DNA of 64,000 nt from Phaeotremella fagi (lineage: Eukaryota > Basidiomycota > Tremellomycetes > Tremellales > Phaeotremellaceae): assembly GCA_001599715.1 (NCBI GenBank), contig BCHU01000014.1:186001-250000 (forward strand), read 5' to 3'. This document shows positions 1 through 16,784 of the stretch, in pieces. The position numbers and the translations under genes were made by a program. Position 1 is the first letter of the stretch. Each line of letters begins with the position of its first letter. The notes beneath the pieces are model-generated. The model worked only from the letters and a program-made list of their open reading frames with translations. It made no database searches and was not told the DNA's origin.

Positions 1-3000
1 ATCACCGTCTCCAGCGTTGGGATTAACGAATTCATCATCACTAGTTCCGTAATCTTCATCATCTTCTATCATAGGTTCAACGACTTCTTTCACCGTCTCT
101 CTCGTACTCGTGGTAGGCGGTGATTTACCTAGATTAGATTGTGATGAGGGTGAAGTACCGAATAACCTCGATGCTGGATTTTTGATCCACTTCGATCCCC
201 ACCCGCTGGGTTTATCGTTCTCCATACTAGGAGGTGGTCGACCCGCTTGACGAGGTGGATAACCGTCATCTTCAACATCGTCCGATACCTCAGGTTCAAT
301 TTCGGTGAATACCGGTCGTTGACGTAGAGTCTCCAAGGAATCGTTAGATTTCTTATGCGATCTACCGATAAATGGAATAGGTATTGATGGGATTGGAATG
401 GATATCCCACTTGATTCGTTTTCGTTTGAATCCTTCGATGTGAATGGTCGAAGTACTGAACCGATTTTTGGCAGGGTGAGATTAGTGAGATGATGCGTTA
501 GACCTTCAACCTCAGATCGGTTCCTCTTGATGGTGGCAACACTACCTTCCATGTTCTCGTTGGCTGCTTCTAACGAAACACTCGATTTGACACGGGGTAA
601 ATCAGAGGGTGGTCTGGCATCGAGTAATTGTTGGATGGAGTTGAGAGCGTGATCGTTATCCTGGAATGACGCGAAGAAGTAGCTATCTACTGACATCTGA
701 TCGTCTGAATCGACCACTTTGATCTGTGCAAGTTAGCTATACATTCTACCTAAACTCAAGATCATATCTTACCTCAATAGTCTCTGCGAATTCCAACGTA
801 GGACTTTTCTCAACCTCCAAAATAGCTTCGAGAGGGATGATAAGCTAATTGGATTTTAGTCAAGGACAAAGTAAAGTCAAAAATGATTGAACCAACCTTG
901 ACACTCTCCCCTTCATGTTGAGTTTTGAACATGACCTTCTGAATAGCTTTAATCCAGTCATCCCGACTGGATTCAGTATCAGCAGTAAAAGTATAATTCC
1001 GTTCCGAAGTTCGAAGTTTGAATCTCGTTTCGTCAATAGCATCGCAACTAGACGCATATTGAAGAGAAACATTGCCTTTTGGGAAGTATGGATCCTGTCA
1101 ATCTGTCAGAGGGTTCTACGGGATTTATAAGTGTGACTTTGACTTACCGCTGTACTTTCGTACCAACTGAGTACATCGTTCCGTAACACGAACCAATATT
1201 TGGTATTCAGTTTTGTACGAGATGCCTTCTTTTGTAGAGGACCGGTTTTGACTATAACATTCTAAGAGTATTAGATATGACTCAAAACTGTGGATTTACC
1301 TCTTTATCAGGCATATGAGCGAAAAAGCATATATGTCGTTTCGTCAGATACATATATCCCTTGAGCACTAAACACGTCAGTCGGGGGTGGAAATGGAAAT
1401 CTCGAGAACACTCACTGACGCTCCTCAACAACCAACATCTCATTTCATCAAGTACCTCTTCCCTTTCAGCCAATCCAAATACTTGCATCAATTTCTGACC
1501 CAATTTCTCCCTTCTCAGATGCATCCTTTCAGCTTCAGTAGGTCTAGCCATGGTATCTTCGATTAGTTCCGCTGGACCATCAGATTCACGTAAAGCAGCG
1601 GAAAGATTTCCATCGCTTGGAAGTTCGTCTGTCTTCAATCCTGGTTGGTCATCTAAAGCCGGTGCTAAAGTCATTGAACCTTGTGCAGCTCTATACATCT
1701 CCTCCTGCTCTTCTTCGCCCGCTATCGTCTCTTCTTTCGCTATCCTATCAGAAATCTCTTGACGAGTGATACTGTCGGATAGAGGTTCGCTGCCTGAACT
1801 ATCAAGACTAGTTCGACTTTCAGGTTCGAACGGATCTTCTAATTTCACGGTTTCATCTGGAGAAGCTAATTTTTTCCGTAATTGATAATTCAGTTCCGAT
1901 CGGCCTGGTGAGTGAGCACGTCGAGCTATAGTGTTGGCTCTGAAAGGGAATGATAGGAGTCGACCTGTTTCTCTGAGATCATGAGAACTAGGTTGGGTGG
2001 TTTCAATAGTTGGTACCGCCCTCGCTGTAGAATGCGGGGCATATACTGGTCTAATGGTGTGTAGTGAAGAATGAAGTCGGGAAGCTGAGTGGAAGAGTTA
2101 GTCGGTGCGCTGGAACATTGAGAATTTTGACCTGCCTTTGGGTCTGGATGGTTGTTGAGATATCACTGAGCCTGCTACCAGACTTTGATCTTTATCTTTT
2201 TGACGGATAGTCTTCGCCGTACTCTCCTCGTCACTCGACAGCTCATCTTCGTCCTCGGCTTCCCACGGTAAAGCGTTCAAAGCCGATATCAAAGCTGATG
2301 TTCCCATACGAATCTGTTTAAGCAGACGGTTGATTAAAGTGTGCATGATGAGGAGAAAGGTGTAGTCAATATCGGCAGAGTGATTAGTGATGAGGAAGGG
2401 GGTTTGATGGAAGGGAAAAACATGAGTCAGTATAATTCATAGCTTTTATAACTTGAGTGGCCAAGGGATTTCAACAAAGGATCCTTCTGATCCATGAGTC
2501 TGAGTTTGAATCAAGTACGAGTACTTTTTATACCAAGGAGAAGACTCTCAATCTCCATGCACTGATTTTGGGAAAAAAAGCAGTGCCCGAAAATCCCACG
2601 CCAGAGGTTTGTTAAAATGACTCACAGAACCCATTCCACTGATGGCCGTGAGATCCGGACGAGAGGGTTTATTTTGACGAACTTCGTCGACCAATTTATC
2701 GTTGTTAGATGTTGAAGATATATTTTTAACTGTATCTCCACTATCTTGACGTCGTGTGACTGATTCATCGATGATATTCGAATGTGACGAACCGTTCCCT
2801 TCCGATTCCCCAGATACAGATACCTCATCCAGCGGTGTCCCAGATATCAAAGGTGATTGTCTATCATGAGGAGGAGATAGTAGATCTTGACCGCGTTGTT
2901 GGATCGTTTCATGAGTTACATCACTCACGCCACCTTCGTTCATGTTGGGAGCTGGATTCGATGGGAAAACATGTGCTGTCGCGGTTTGAACAAAGTTATC

Positions 3001-3102
3001 TGCTGCTGGATGTGATTGTGGATTGGAATTGGAGTGTGAAGGTGATGTGTCGTTGGAGTCATTTCTGGCTTGAGGGAAGGGTGGTAAGGGATTATCTGAC
3101 AT
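1..3102 (-). CDS. ATG26: Sterol 3-beta-glucosyltransferase, N-terminal half (partial at the window edge)
   Basis: ATG26/UGT51 adds glucose from UDP-glucose to membrane sterols and in some fungi acts in pexophagy. Only the regulatory half is here; the glycosyltransferase domains lie beyond base 1. Exon 1 (2626-3102, starting MSDNPLPPF) is disordered and Ser/Pro-rich. Exon 2 begins at 2313 with IRMGTSALISALNALPWE. The GRAM domain carries the family signature GYMYLTKRHICFFAHMP near 1300-1370. It is followed across an intron by a PH domain (KTGPLQKKASRTKLNTKYWF, then DDWIKAIQKVM), and a second GRAM begins near 830 (LIIPLEAILEVEKS). This GRAM-PH-GRAM order is typical of fungal Atg26. The intron near 2055-2130 has an uncertain donor. 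It faces away from the RecQ gene at 3478 and probably shares its promoter. The family call is secure. Confidence 0.93.
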
Positions 3103-3477
3103 GGTGGGGGGGGTGATGATGGTGATGATTGTTGATGACGCAGTTGATTGTTTCGAAAGGTGACTATGTGAATTAGGTGGGTGGTGGGTGATGTGACTGA
3201 GAGTGATGGGGTGTTTATTCCACCTATCCTATCCTAGTCTACACCTTTAAATGTGTTGTTGTTGTATCCACTACGTTGTTCACTATATCTTTATCCTTTG
3301 TCGTCACCTAGAGTGTCTTTGTCGTCATCAATTGTGCTGTCGCTCCTCCTGTTTACGTTAATTGAATGACCTCATAAGGTAGGTAATCTTAAGTGGGTGG
3401 TCTATTTAAATTACTTCATTCGCGACTGATTTGATTTGTTTACAATTAAAAGTTGACTCAACCAACCAACATCCACA
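3103..3477. promoter_or_regulatory. Divergent promoter region, ATG26 / RecQ helicase
   Basis: This 375-bp gap separates two diverging start codons, so it must hold the 5' UTRs and promoters of both genes. It is T-rich on the plus strand with short G-rich stretches near 3100-3200. I see no clear TATA box or recognisable operator and no coding potential. Confidence 0.5.
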
Positions 3478-6400
3478 ATGGATCAAGATTATATGGACCA
3501 AGAACATTCTCCACCACCTCTACCCCCGAGATTCGAACTTCCATCTTCCACCCCAGCTATCATCCCGTATCCAAATCTGGCTCCAGATTCAACCCAGTTC
3601 CAAAGAAACAATTTCGTCCCACAGAAACGTAAATTACAAAGAGTTTTGTCCGCCGAAGAGAATGGTCCTTCTTTGAAAATGTATCTCAAAAGACGTTAGT
3701 ATCAGTTAGCCGCTGGCCATAGCGTTGTGACTGATGACATTTAGATTGGGGCCATGACAGTTTTCGAGGTCAACAGGAGGAAATTTGTAAACATGTCATG
3801 AAAGATCATGATGTCCTTGTTGTTGCTCCTACGGGATTGGGGAAATCGTCAGTTAGATGAAACTTATACTGTGTCATAACTGATAAAGTACCAGTGTCTG
3901 CTTCCAAGTTCCAGCAATAGCTAAACCGGGTATCACATTGGTCGTGTCCCCTATTATTGGTGAGTTACATAGAAATTTTTATTCAGTCATGCTTACCCCA
4001 GACTCTAGCTCTTATGAAAGACCAACTCCAAGGTCTGCAAGCTAAATCAATTGAAGCCGCAATGCTCAGTAGTAAATCAACTCCAGACGAGATGAAAGAG
4101 GAGAGTGATAGAACCTTTTCCACATACTTGTTCTTACCCTCCCTAATACAGGTCTCACGACAACTTCGTATGGGCTACCCAACTCTCAAATTACTTTATG
4201 TCACACCTGAAAGAATGAGTAGTGACAGGTTTCGAGCGGATTTGAGAAAATGTTATGAGAGGAAACATCTGAACCGATTGGTTATTGATGAGGTCAGTGA
4301 GCGTTTCGTAATCTGTCAAGTCGATATTAACGGAGATCATCTCGCTTAGGCTCATGTTATTGAGGTATGAAATATCTGTTTGTCTCAATTTCATGCTGAT
4401 CCGATTTACAGGAGTGGGGTTTGACTTTCCGCAAAGTCAGTTATTTCGTTTTCTGAACCGACATCTGTAACTGACAAACGAATACAGGAATACAGGAAAT
4501 TGAACGATTTCCGCAAAGACTTTCCAACTACACCCATCACAGTACGTCAGATAGTTGACTGACATTACGTTCCACCGCAACTAATGGCTCCAGGCATTGA
4601 CGGCTTCTGCTACTGAACAAGTCCGAGAAGATATCTGTGGCTTACTGGGTATGAAAGAAGGAGAATGGGCTCAATTTGTGGATCCAACCAACAGGGTGAA
4701 CTTATTCTATGAGGTAGGTCAGTCTTTACTAGGCATCATAAGACTTACACCTCTTGTTACTCTAGATACGACACGGGAGCAGGGGGTTCACATCCTCGTA
4801 CAAAGCAAACAATATTGCTGACTTCATAACCGCCTGGAGACCCGAGGCTATGGCACGAATGCAGAAAGTTGGAATAAACGTACCCTGCGTAACAGGATTA
4901 GTTTACTGTCGTTTTAGAGCTGCTGTAAGTCTAGCTGTGCGTCGCCTAATTTTGTCAGCTAACTTATGATATCAGTGTGATGATGTAGCTCAGATTCTGA
5001 ACTCGAGAGGTATTAAAGCTAGAGCGTATTATGCTTCGCAGAAGGAGGAAGACCTTACGGCCGCTATCAATGACTGGAAAGAAGGGAGAGTGGAGTGTAT
5101 TGTCGCTACGATTGCTTTCGGGATGGTATGTTTAGCTGCAATCTTTGGGTACTTTGACAGCTAACACCGATAGGGTGTTGATCAACCCAACGTTCGTTAC
5201 GTTGTCCATTATGATATTCCAAAGAGTTTTGAAGGTACGTCGAGTCGCTTGTACTGGGACTGTATCTGATGAGACTATTACAGGCTACTACCAGGAGACA
5301 GGGCGGGCTGGTCGTGATGGACATGTGAGTGACTTGACTCTGATGATGCACAACAATTTACCATGAAACAGTTGTCAAAATGTTTGATGTACTTCTGTGA
5401 GTGATGACTGATGACATAAGGTTGAACCCCCACTGAACCTCCCCAAACCAGCTCGCGAAGATGCTCAATCCGTTCGAAATTCAATCCAAGCAGATGCGGA
5501 GAAAGCAGCGCGTAAAGAAAATGGATCTAATGGCTTGGATGAGGTCGAGGTTTCCACCGCTAAACGAAGATGTGTAGACAGTTTCAAACAGGTATGTGTA
5601 CGTGTCGAGACTGGCTGACCTTTTTAGCTTTGGCACTACGCTGAAAATGCACAAACATGTCGCCATGTTATGATCTGTCGTTATTTTGGGGAGGTGATCG
5701 ATGTTCAAGATCCCAATGTCAAGAAGGCATACTGCGAGAAGATGTGCGATGTGAGTCGGGATGTATAGCTTGTTGAAACCTATTAACCGACTTCTATTCA
5801 GATTTGTGTTAATCCAGGAGCAGTTTCACGAGGTACTACCATAGTCAACGACGATATTCCTATGGCGTCTCAGGTAGTTCCCTACAAGAAAAAGGTCGCC
5901 ACAATCACCGAAATCTCGACCCCTGATATGTCGATAGCAAATTCTCTGGCCGAGTTATACTCTTCAGACAAAGAAGACGATCCTCCTTCAAGACCAACAT
6001 CTAGACAGTCAATTACTCAAGAAAAGCCCTTAAAGATGCCAAGACCTGCTCCACCGCTCTTCGATGATTCACCAAACACCGCTGCCACCTCTAAAATACC
6101 AGTACGACCTGTATCTGCACCTCCTAAAATCCAAACCAGTCGTTGTCTTACTCCGAAAACTTATCTCGCAAGACCGATTACACCGATTCGTACCCCAACA
6201 CCTCTGGGAGCAGTTCGACCCATCGCTCAATCAAAAACTATAGATGATATGGCTGGTGAAGGAAGTTTCGCGCGGCCGTATGCTGGACCCGCTGATCCGG
6301 AGAAGAGAAAGGATTGGGAGGATCGTGTTGCTAAACAGCGAGATGAATTTATGAGGGGACAGAGTGTTGAGGAGGGTTTCGCAAGCTATTATAGTGGTAC

Positions 6401-7115
6401 GTCGACTGACGAGGTTGAAACTAAGCCACTTCTAGTTGCACCAGCACCGAGAAGATCCCAGAAGAAATCGTTCAAAACCCCTTTCCTTCCGAGTAGTACC
6501 AGTGTAAGTAACATTCCTGATAATTGTAGCATATATTGAAGCTATTCTTAGAACGTCGAACCTCAATTCCCCGCTGAGACGCCTGTTCAATGGACTGAGG
6601 AAGATCGTCGAGAGTGCTTATTGAAGCTGCAAGACAAATTGCAGAAATGTTTGAATGATGATCAGCTGGTTCGACGACTATGGAATCATTGGGGAAGGAT
6701 TGAGACTGGAGAGGCGAGGTTGGTATTATTTCTTAGCTCTTTGATTGCTCGGTAGCTGATCTCTCATGTTCTAGTGTCAAACTGTTGAAGAAAGTTGGTA
6801 GAGATTTGGAAGCTTGTGAGTCTTCAGTTGACATTAGGACTTAAGAACAACTGATAACCTGTATTCAACAGTGATAGCAGAAGAGACCTCGGATCGAAAA
6901 TCATATCGTAAGTCCTAGTACAACTGCGATGCTAACGATTGAAAACAGATGATAGAATCAACAAAACCGTCAAAGTCATGCGTTTATTCAGAGATCCGAT
7001 AGGTTGTGAATCGGTCATCAAAGGTTCGTTCGGTTATCAACCTGGTGATACTGAATATAAAGATGCTTTGGGGGATGTGGAGAGGGTTATCAGAGGTTGT
7101 AAGAGGTGTCGATGA
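3478..7115 (+). CDS. RecQ-family ATP-dependent DNA helicase
   Basis: This is a 3'-5' DNA helicase of the RecQ family, acting in recombination and replication repair. Exon 1 is 3478-3694. The helicase core then reads in order: motif 0 (SFRGQQEEI), Walker A (APTGLGKS, split by an intron), VSPIIALMKDQ, a DEAH box written VIDEAHVIEEWG, ALTASAT, FGMGVDQPNVR and [11 protein letters not shown] RecQ zinc-binding module follows, with cysteines in CRHVMICRYFGE and YCEKMCDIC. The C-terminal third is a disordered Pro/Ser-rich stretch and then a helical tail ending CKRCR. DEAHV rather than the usual DEAHC, and no visible HRDC domain, set it apart from the Sgs1-type gene at 9732-14389. Motif II is encoded on microexons of 15 and 24 nt (4350-4364, 4412-4435). 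The family is certain; which RecQ subtype is not. Confidence 0.92.
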
Positions 7116-7808
7116 TTTTGAGTTGATGTGAACTGTATCTCTTAGCCTGGTTGGAATTTGTACTGTCACTTACTGTACTGTACTGTAACATCACATTATT
7201 GTCATCAATTCAATGTATTTTTAATGCATCTGTATGAATCAGAAACAGTCATAATCTCGCAAGTAGAGGTGCTGTAATGTGGCAAAAAAAACCCCTCAAA
7301 TGACAAACCTTCCAAATTCTCTGAATTACTTCTTGTAGTTCATTGGAAGACTGGAAGTACAAACACAGTATATCCAAAAGATCAATGGTAGTGACTGTAC
7401 AGCCAACCAACCCAACCTTACACTCCTTTATGCTAACGAAATAAGACATTGTCGAAACAAGACTTTTCGGATTCCCAGATACTGTAGTGAGTGTACTGCA
7501 CGATATCAATTTCTCTTTATTGTCGCCGTTTCTTCCTTTTCCCACTGGACTAGTTGGAAGAAAGTCATTCTCCTGCACTTTCTCAGCATGTTTCTTTCTC
7601 GTTCTCTTCCCCACTCTTCCTTTGTTTTTTGAACTGTACTGGCTAACGGAAGAAGACCGTCGAAAGAAGTCTGTTCAAAAGAAGTAATTTGGGATTTTCG
7701 TCTACCTCTTTCTTTTCCACATCCAGCCTTTTTTTTTCGACTATTTTTGAAAGCAGATTTCCTTAGGATATCATCACCGAAACAAATTAAAGACTTACAA
7801 TCATCAAG
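7116..7808. other. Intergenic region, RecQ 3' end to F-box-like gene
   Basis: This 693-bp gap lies between two same-strand genes. It holds the RecQ 3' UTR and, in its right half, a strongly pyrimidine-rich plus strand (about 7500-7740) of the sort found upstream of fungal start codons. The open frames here are Lys/Arg-rich shadows of that pyrimidine tract. I see no gene or RNA. Confidence 0.5.
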
Positions 7809-9281
7809 ATGTCCTGCCACTCTCGCCGCCGAGAGGTCCATGTTCCAGAAGAAATCTGGTCAAGGATCATTGGTTTTTCTATGAACCGCCTTCCGGAAGA
7901 TATGTGGTTATCAACATGGTCACTTTTTCAGCAACACGCATTGACATTGTGGATGACAACAAGTAAAGTAAGTGATGACCGAAAATTGATGAACTGTTAC
8001 TAGACCGTACATCTACCCATACTGATATGCTGCGCATAGAAACACAATCGAATAGCTGGTTCACTCCTTTATCGATCACCTGTTGTTTGTGACTTTACAA
8101 GCTTCCTTGAAGGGTTAGACAAGACTGATGAAGAGCTCAAGGATCGCAAGTCTTTGACCAAAAGACAACTTATCAGCTGTATGGAAAATCTTCATGTGGT
8201 CATTGATTCAAGAGCTACAGAGATCCTTTACTACGATTTAGAAACCAAACACGACGTGTTGTCAATATTAAAAGCTGATGAGAAGGCGTTTAAGTCATTG
8301 AAAGAGAACATGGGGAAATTCACTAGGTTGATCAAGAAGGATCATCAGATTCTGGAGAGTCTCTCAACAGTTTCTGTTTTTCCTAACAAAAGATCTTTAT
8401 TTTTAGCTGAAAGAGAAGTCCGTTTTTGTGGTTGTGATTACAGAGACGTTGGAGATGTTCTTTGCGACATTTGGAACTTTCAAAGTCAAGTTACTGCAAG
8501 CATCTCCGAGTTCATCAACCAGAGTCAACCAAAATCGTTTTGTGCAAAACAATGGAGGCAATCCAGTGTTACTGCAAATCTGATTGGATGTTTAGATCCT
8601 TTTACAACCATTGGAAACTGTTCATCAAATGATCCAGCAACCGTTTTTCATCATCGTGTCTCAGGAAAGGATAGAATGTTTTTTCATCGTCTGTCATTTT
8701 TGGTCCCAGGCAAACGAAACATTTTTTTATTCCCACCATCCAACGAAGAACGTCCAAGATCCGCCCACAATGCACAAGCCTACAAATATCATTTTGATAT
8801 CTTGGAAAGCATTGAAAGGTTCAGCTCACAATTGGCTACGTTTCATGATCAGGACAGACCACCAGGAACTCAAGAAGATTTCAACTTGACAGCTCAAATC
8901 TGTTCAAGAACTACAATTGAATGCTATATTCCCGAGCTAGAACGGTTTAAGGAACATCGAACTTTCAGTCGACTCAATCGAAGGGTTAATAGAGTTCTGT
9001 CAAAATGCACCCCTGAATTAAAGTCAGAACTCATCCTCTATCACGATTGGAAGGAACATCCAATTTGTCCTTGTTGTGAGCATTATGATGATAAGGGAGA
9101 TGATGATGGAAATGATAGTGCAGGAGACAATGAGGGAGTTGATAATGATGGTGAGAGTGATGATGGGAGTGATGATGAGAGTGAGGATGAGAGTGAGGAT
9201 GAGAGTGAGGATGAGAGTGAGGATGAGAGTGAGGATGAGAGTGAGGATGAGAGTGAGAGTGAGAGTGAGAGCGAGGATTAA
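7809..9281 (+). CDS. F-box-like protein with acidic repeat tail
   Basis: Two exons, 7809-7967 and 8040-9281, separated by a 72-nt intron with GTAAGT and ATAG ends, give a 466-residue protein. Residues about 13-50 (VPEEIWSRIIGFSMNRLPED, then a Trp/Leu-rich stretch) look like a degenerate F-box, which would make it a substrate receptor of an SCF ubiquitin ligase. That role is inferred. The middle has no motif I can name. It includes two CxC/CC pairs late in the protein (HPICPCCEHYDD). The last 70 or so residues are almost entirely Asp, Glu, Ser and Gly, built on tandem copies of DESE. Acidic tails of this kind are common in nuclear proteins. It lies between the two RecQ genes, with 450 bp to the convergent Sgs1-type gene. 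Confidence 0.72.
9174..9278 (+). repeat. Coding 12-bp minisatellite (DESE repeat)
   Basis: Seven near-perfect tandem copies of a 12-bp unit (GATGAGAGTGAG) are followed by GAGAGT-type partial copies. They encode the acidic C-terminus of the F-box-like gene. The unit is a multiple of three, so copy-number changes keep the reading frame. Confidence 0.9.
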
Positions 9282-9731
9282 GATGAGGATGCCTTCTTGA
9301 TGCCACTCAACAATTTTGCTGGGGAGGCTCCGTAGTATATTGGTTATTTGAAGGAGCTTGAGTTCGCATGATAAAGTTTCTTTCTCATTAGCTGAGATTG
9401 CTTCAATACAGTACGTTGCTCATGAATGTCTTCTCCTTTACCCACTGGACTTGAATTATCCTTGCCACATACCTCGAATTCCTCTTGCCACAACCCTCTG
9501 TGGAGATGACTACTGTACACCGATCGACTGCTCGATCTACTCGATGAGATCTAATTGATGCAAACATAATGTACAGATGTACAGAAAAGTAAATGCTTAC
9601 ATGAATATTACGAAACGATTGCAATATATACAGTTGATGTAGAGTCAAAAACAAGTATTGACTAACCACGCACAAGAGAAGGTAAGAATTCTACACAACA
9701 TTTTTTGGCAATAACAAATCTAGATAAACCC
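9282..9731. other. Convergent intergenic region
   Basis: This 450-bp gap between the stop codons of the F-box-like gene and the Sgs1-type helicase should hold both 3' UTRs. No credible ORF, RNA gene or repeat is visible. Confidence 0.5.
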
Positions 9732-14389
<4,658 letters not shown>

Positions 14390-14623
14390 CTTCCCATGGA
14401 TGTTGTTGGATCAGGGAGTGATATAAATGAGATGATAAAGTGGGAGAGAAATCAACTTTCTCATTGTTGTTGTGTAAAGATAGTCGCGTCAAACATTACA
14501 GTGGCAACGGCGTTATACGGTGTTATATCAAGTGTGGCACTACTCTTCGAAGGTATATTGACAATACGTCTGATAGTCAATATCTCTTGATATTTTATTG
14601 ATTATTCACTATTCATCTCTCAG
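14390..14623. promoter_or_regulatory. Divergent promoter, SGS1 / MidA-family gene
   Basis: Only 234 bp separate the two diverging start codons, so both promoters must lie here. No specific binding motif stands out. Confidence 0.45.
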
Positions 14624-16537
14624 ATGTCAGCTTCCTCCTCTAAACATGTTATAAAACATGTAGTCAACTCGAAGAAGACGTTGAGGTCAACTAAGATTGC
14701 TCCATCTCGAAATCTAGGTCAAAATGTATCACTTCCACAACCTCTCGTTAGTCATAGATATCTCTCGACGAAAGCTGGAAAACAACCTTCGAAAGAACGA
14801 TATAATTTCAACACTTCTCTGAATTTTACGGAAGAACCTGATCCAGATGTAGGTCGTATTCTACAAACTGAAAACGTCGTATAAACCTATAACTGATGTC
14901 CAACTCAGCATGTCCACTATCGTAGAGTGACAGCTGCAGAACTAGTGAATCGTAAGGAACCACCAACGAAAGTTAAGATGTTGGTTCGAGATTTCATAGA
15001 TGACAGTTTATACAACGTCAGTATCATTTATCGAAGTATTGGGATTATAACTGAAGATGACCTTTTGTTAGCCAAATTATGGATATTTCGCCAAAAACGT
15101 ATCCATATTTACACCACCTTCTGAGGGATACGATTTCGGTTCTTTTAGGGATACGGCTGCGTTCCAAGAAGCTGTTGCTGAGAGATACGAGAGTGAATAT
15201 AGTGGAGTTGAAGATGGTGGAATAGGGAGACAGGTTTGGCATACACCAACAGAGCTTTTCAAGGTATGTCCCCAAGAGTTACTACCATCATGGAATCGTC
15301 TAACCGAACCTATAGCCACATTACGCTAGAGCGTTAACCAAAGCTATACTGAATCAATATAAACTTAATCACTTCCCTTATCAAGATTTAATAATATACG
15401 AAGTCGGTGCTGGTAACGGATCGTTCATGATAGATTGTTTAAGTTATTTGAAAGATTTTCATCCCGACGTCTACGAGAGAACTTCATACAGGATAATAGA
15501 AATTTCAGGGATGCTAGCTAAAGGCCAAAAGAAACGAGCGGCGGAACATGGATTCGAAGATCGAGTTGAAGTGATTAATGAAGATTTCTTTAAATGGGAA
15601 GGTGGGACCAGGGATCCATGTTTCGTGATAGCCTTGGAGGTTTTCGTGAGTCCTCCTTGTCAATACATAACCTAACCCAATCTACAGGACAACTTCGCAC
15701 ACGACATGATACGATACGATATCCCAACCCTAACCCCCCTCCAAGGAATAGTCTCAATAGATGCCCTCGGAGATTTCCAACTCCTCTACGAACCAATAAC
15801 CGACCCCCTAATCCGTCGACTCCTAGCATACCGACGACTCCTCCCCCCAACGAAATCAACCACCCCCCTCCTCCCAACCCCATTAAAATCTTCGACCCTC
15901 CTAAGAAAGTTATATTCCAATCTCCCGTTCGCACCTAACCTTACCTCCCCTGATTGGCTACCAACGAAATCAGTGGTTTTCTTAGAGAGATTACGTGAAT
16001 TCTTACCTAGTCATCGATTGATTGTTGGTGATTTCTCTGAATTACCTGATACGGTTGAAGGGAGGATGGGACCTGTTGTGCAAACTAGATTTGGGGGAGA
16101 GATGATCCCTTGTGAAACGTTTTTGGTTAAACAGGGTTATTTCGATATTTTCTTCCCGACCGGTAGGTTTTATCTTATCACAAAACGTTTTTCTCGGAAA
16201 TGTCATACTAAAATATGTTTTGAACCATTTAGATTTCGAATTACTGAAAGATATATATTCATTGATAATGAATTCACCTTCACCGAAATTAACATCAACC
16301 CCGAACCCAAATTCAAATTCGAATCCAAACACGTTCTTCTCCTCCCATCCGTCCCCGACCAAAACCAAAACAGAATCAATGGGAGTGAAAGGATTCCGGC
16401 GAAGACAGATCCAGATCTACGATCAATCTAAATTCTTGGTTGAATTTGGTGATAAGGAGATCATTGGACAGACGACTTTGAGGAATGGGGAGAACGTCAT
16501 GTTGAGTATGTATAGGAACGCTAAGATTATGTTTTGA
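14624..16537 (+). CDS. Mitochondrial MidA/NDUFAF7-family SAM-dependent methyltransferase
   Basis: This belongs to the MidA family (DUF185). Human NDUFAF7 in this family methylates an arginine of a complex I subunit in the mitochondrial matrix. The N-terminus (MSASSSKHVIKHVVNSKKTL) is basic and Ser-rich, as in a mitochondrial presequence. Conserved features are LVRDFIDDSLY, GYFAKNVSIF, the SAM-binding glycine motif EVGAGNGSFM and EVFDNFAHD, followed by a long insert rich in Thr and Pro. About five introns of 45-70 nt interrupt it. It ends with a short Asn/Pro-rich stretch and the tail NAKIMF. The EVFDNFAHD motif rather than a plain N-E-x-x-D form suggests it could instead be the diverged fungal paralogue group that includes yeast YKL162C. 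The family call is firm; the substrate is unknown. Confidence 0.85.
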
Positions 16538-16784
16538 TTAGGTTTGGGTTAGAATTATATTTTTATTCCATGCATTGCATTGTCATTCGATAAGTCCTAT
16601 ATTGCTCAGATGATTCTCAACATGGAATATTTGCATGATACAGAAAACAACTATCAGAGTATTTTAAAATAGAATCATAAAGCAACCATCATACTATATC
16701 GTAAAGTAAAGAAACATGTATTTATAATCTACAACCAACCTAAAAAAAGCCCATCCATCATAAACGAAATAAAAAGAAAAATCC

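Noticed and set aside
7249..7841. Minus-strand frames rich in Lys and Arg upstream of the F-box-like gene
   Set aside because: They arise from a pyrimidine-rich plus-strand promoter tract, and no splice pattern or motif supports a gene.
9031..9306. Minus-strand open frame rich in His-Pro-Ser repeats
   Set aside because: It is the antisense shadow of the DESE minisatellite in the F-box-like gene and has no start context or other content.
15590..15938. Long Gly- or Pro-rich frames on both strands inside the MidA-family gene
   Set aside because: They are other-frame readings of the codon-biased Thr/Pro stretch of the real gene.
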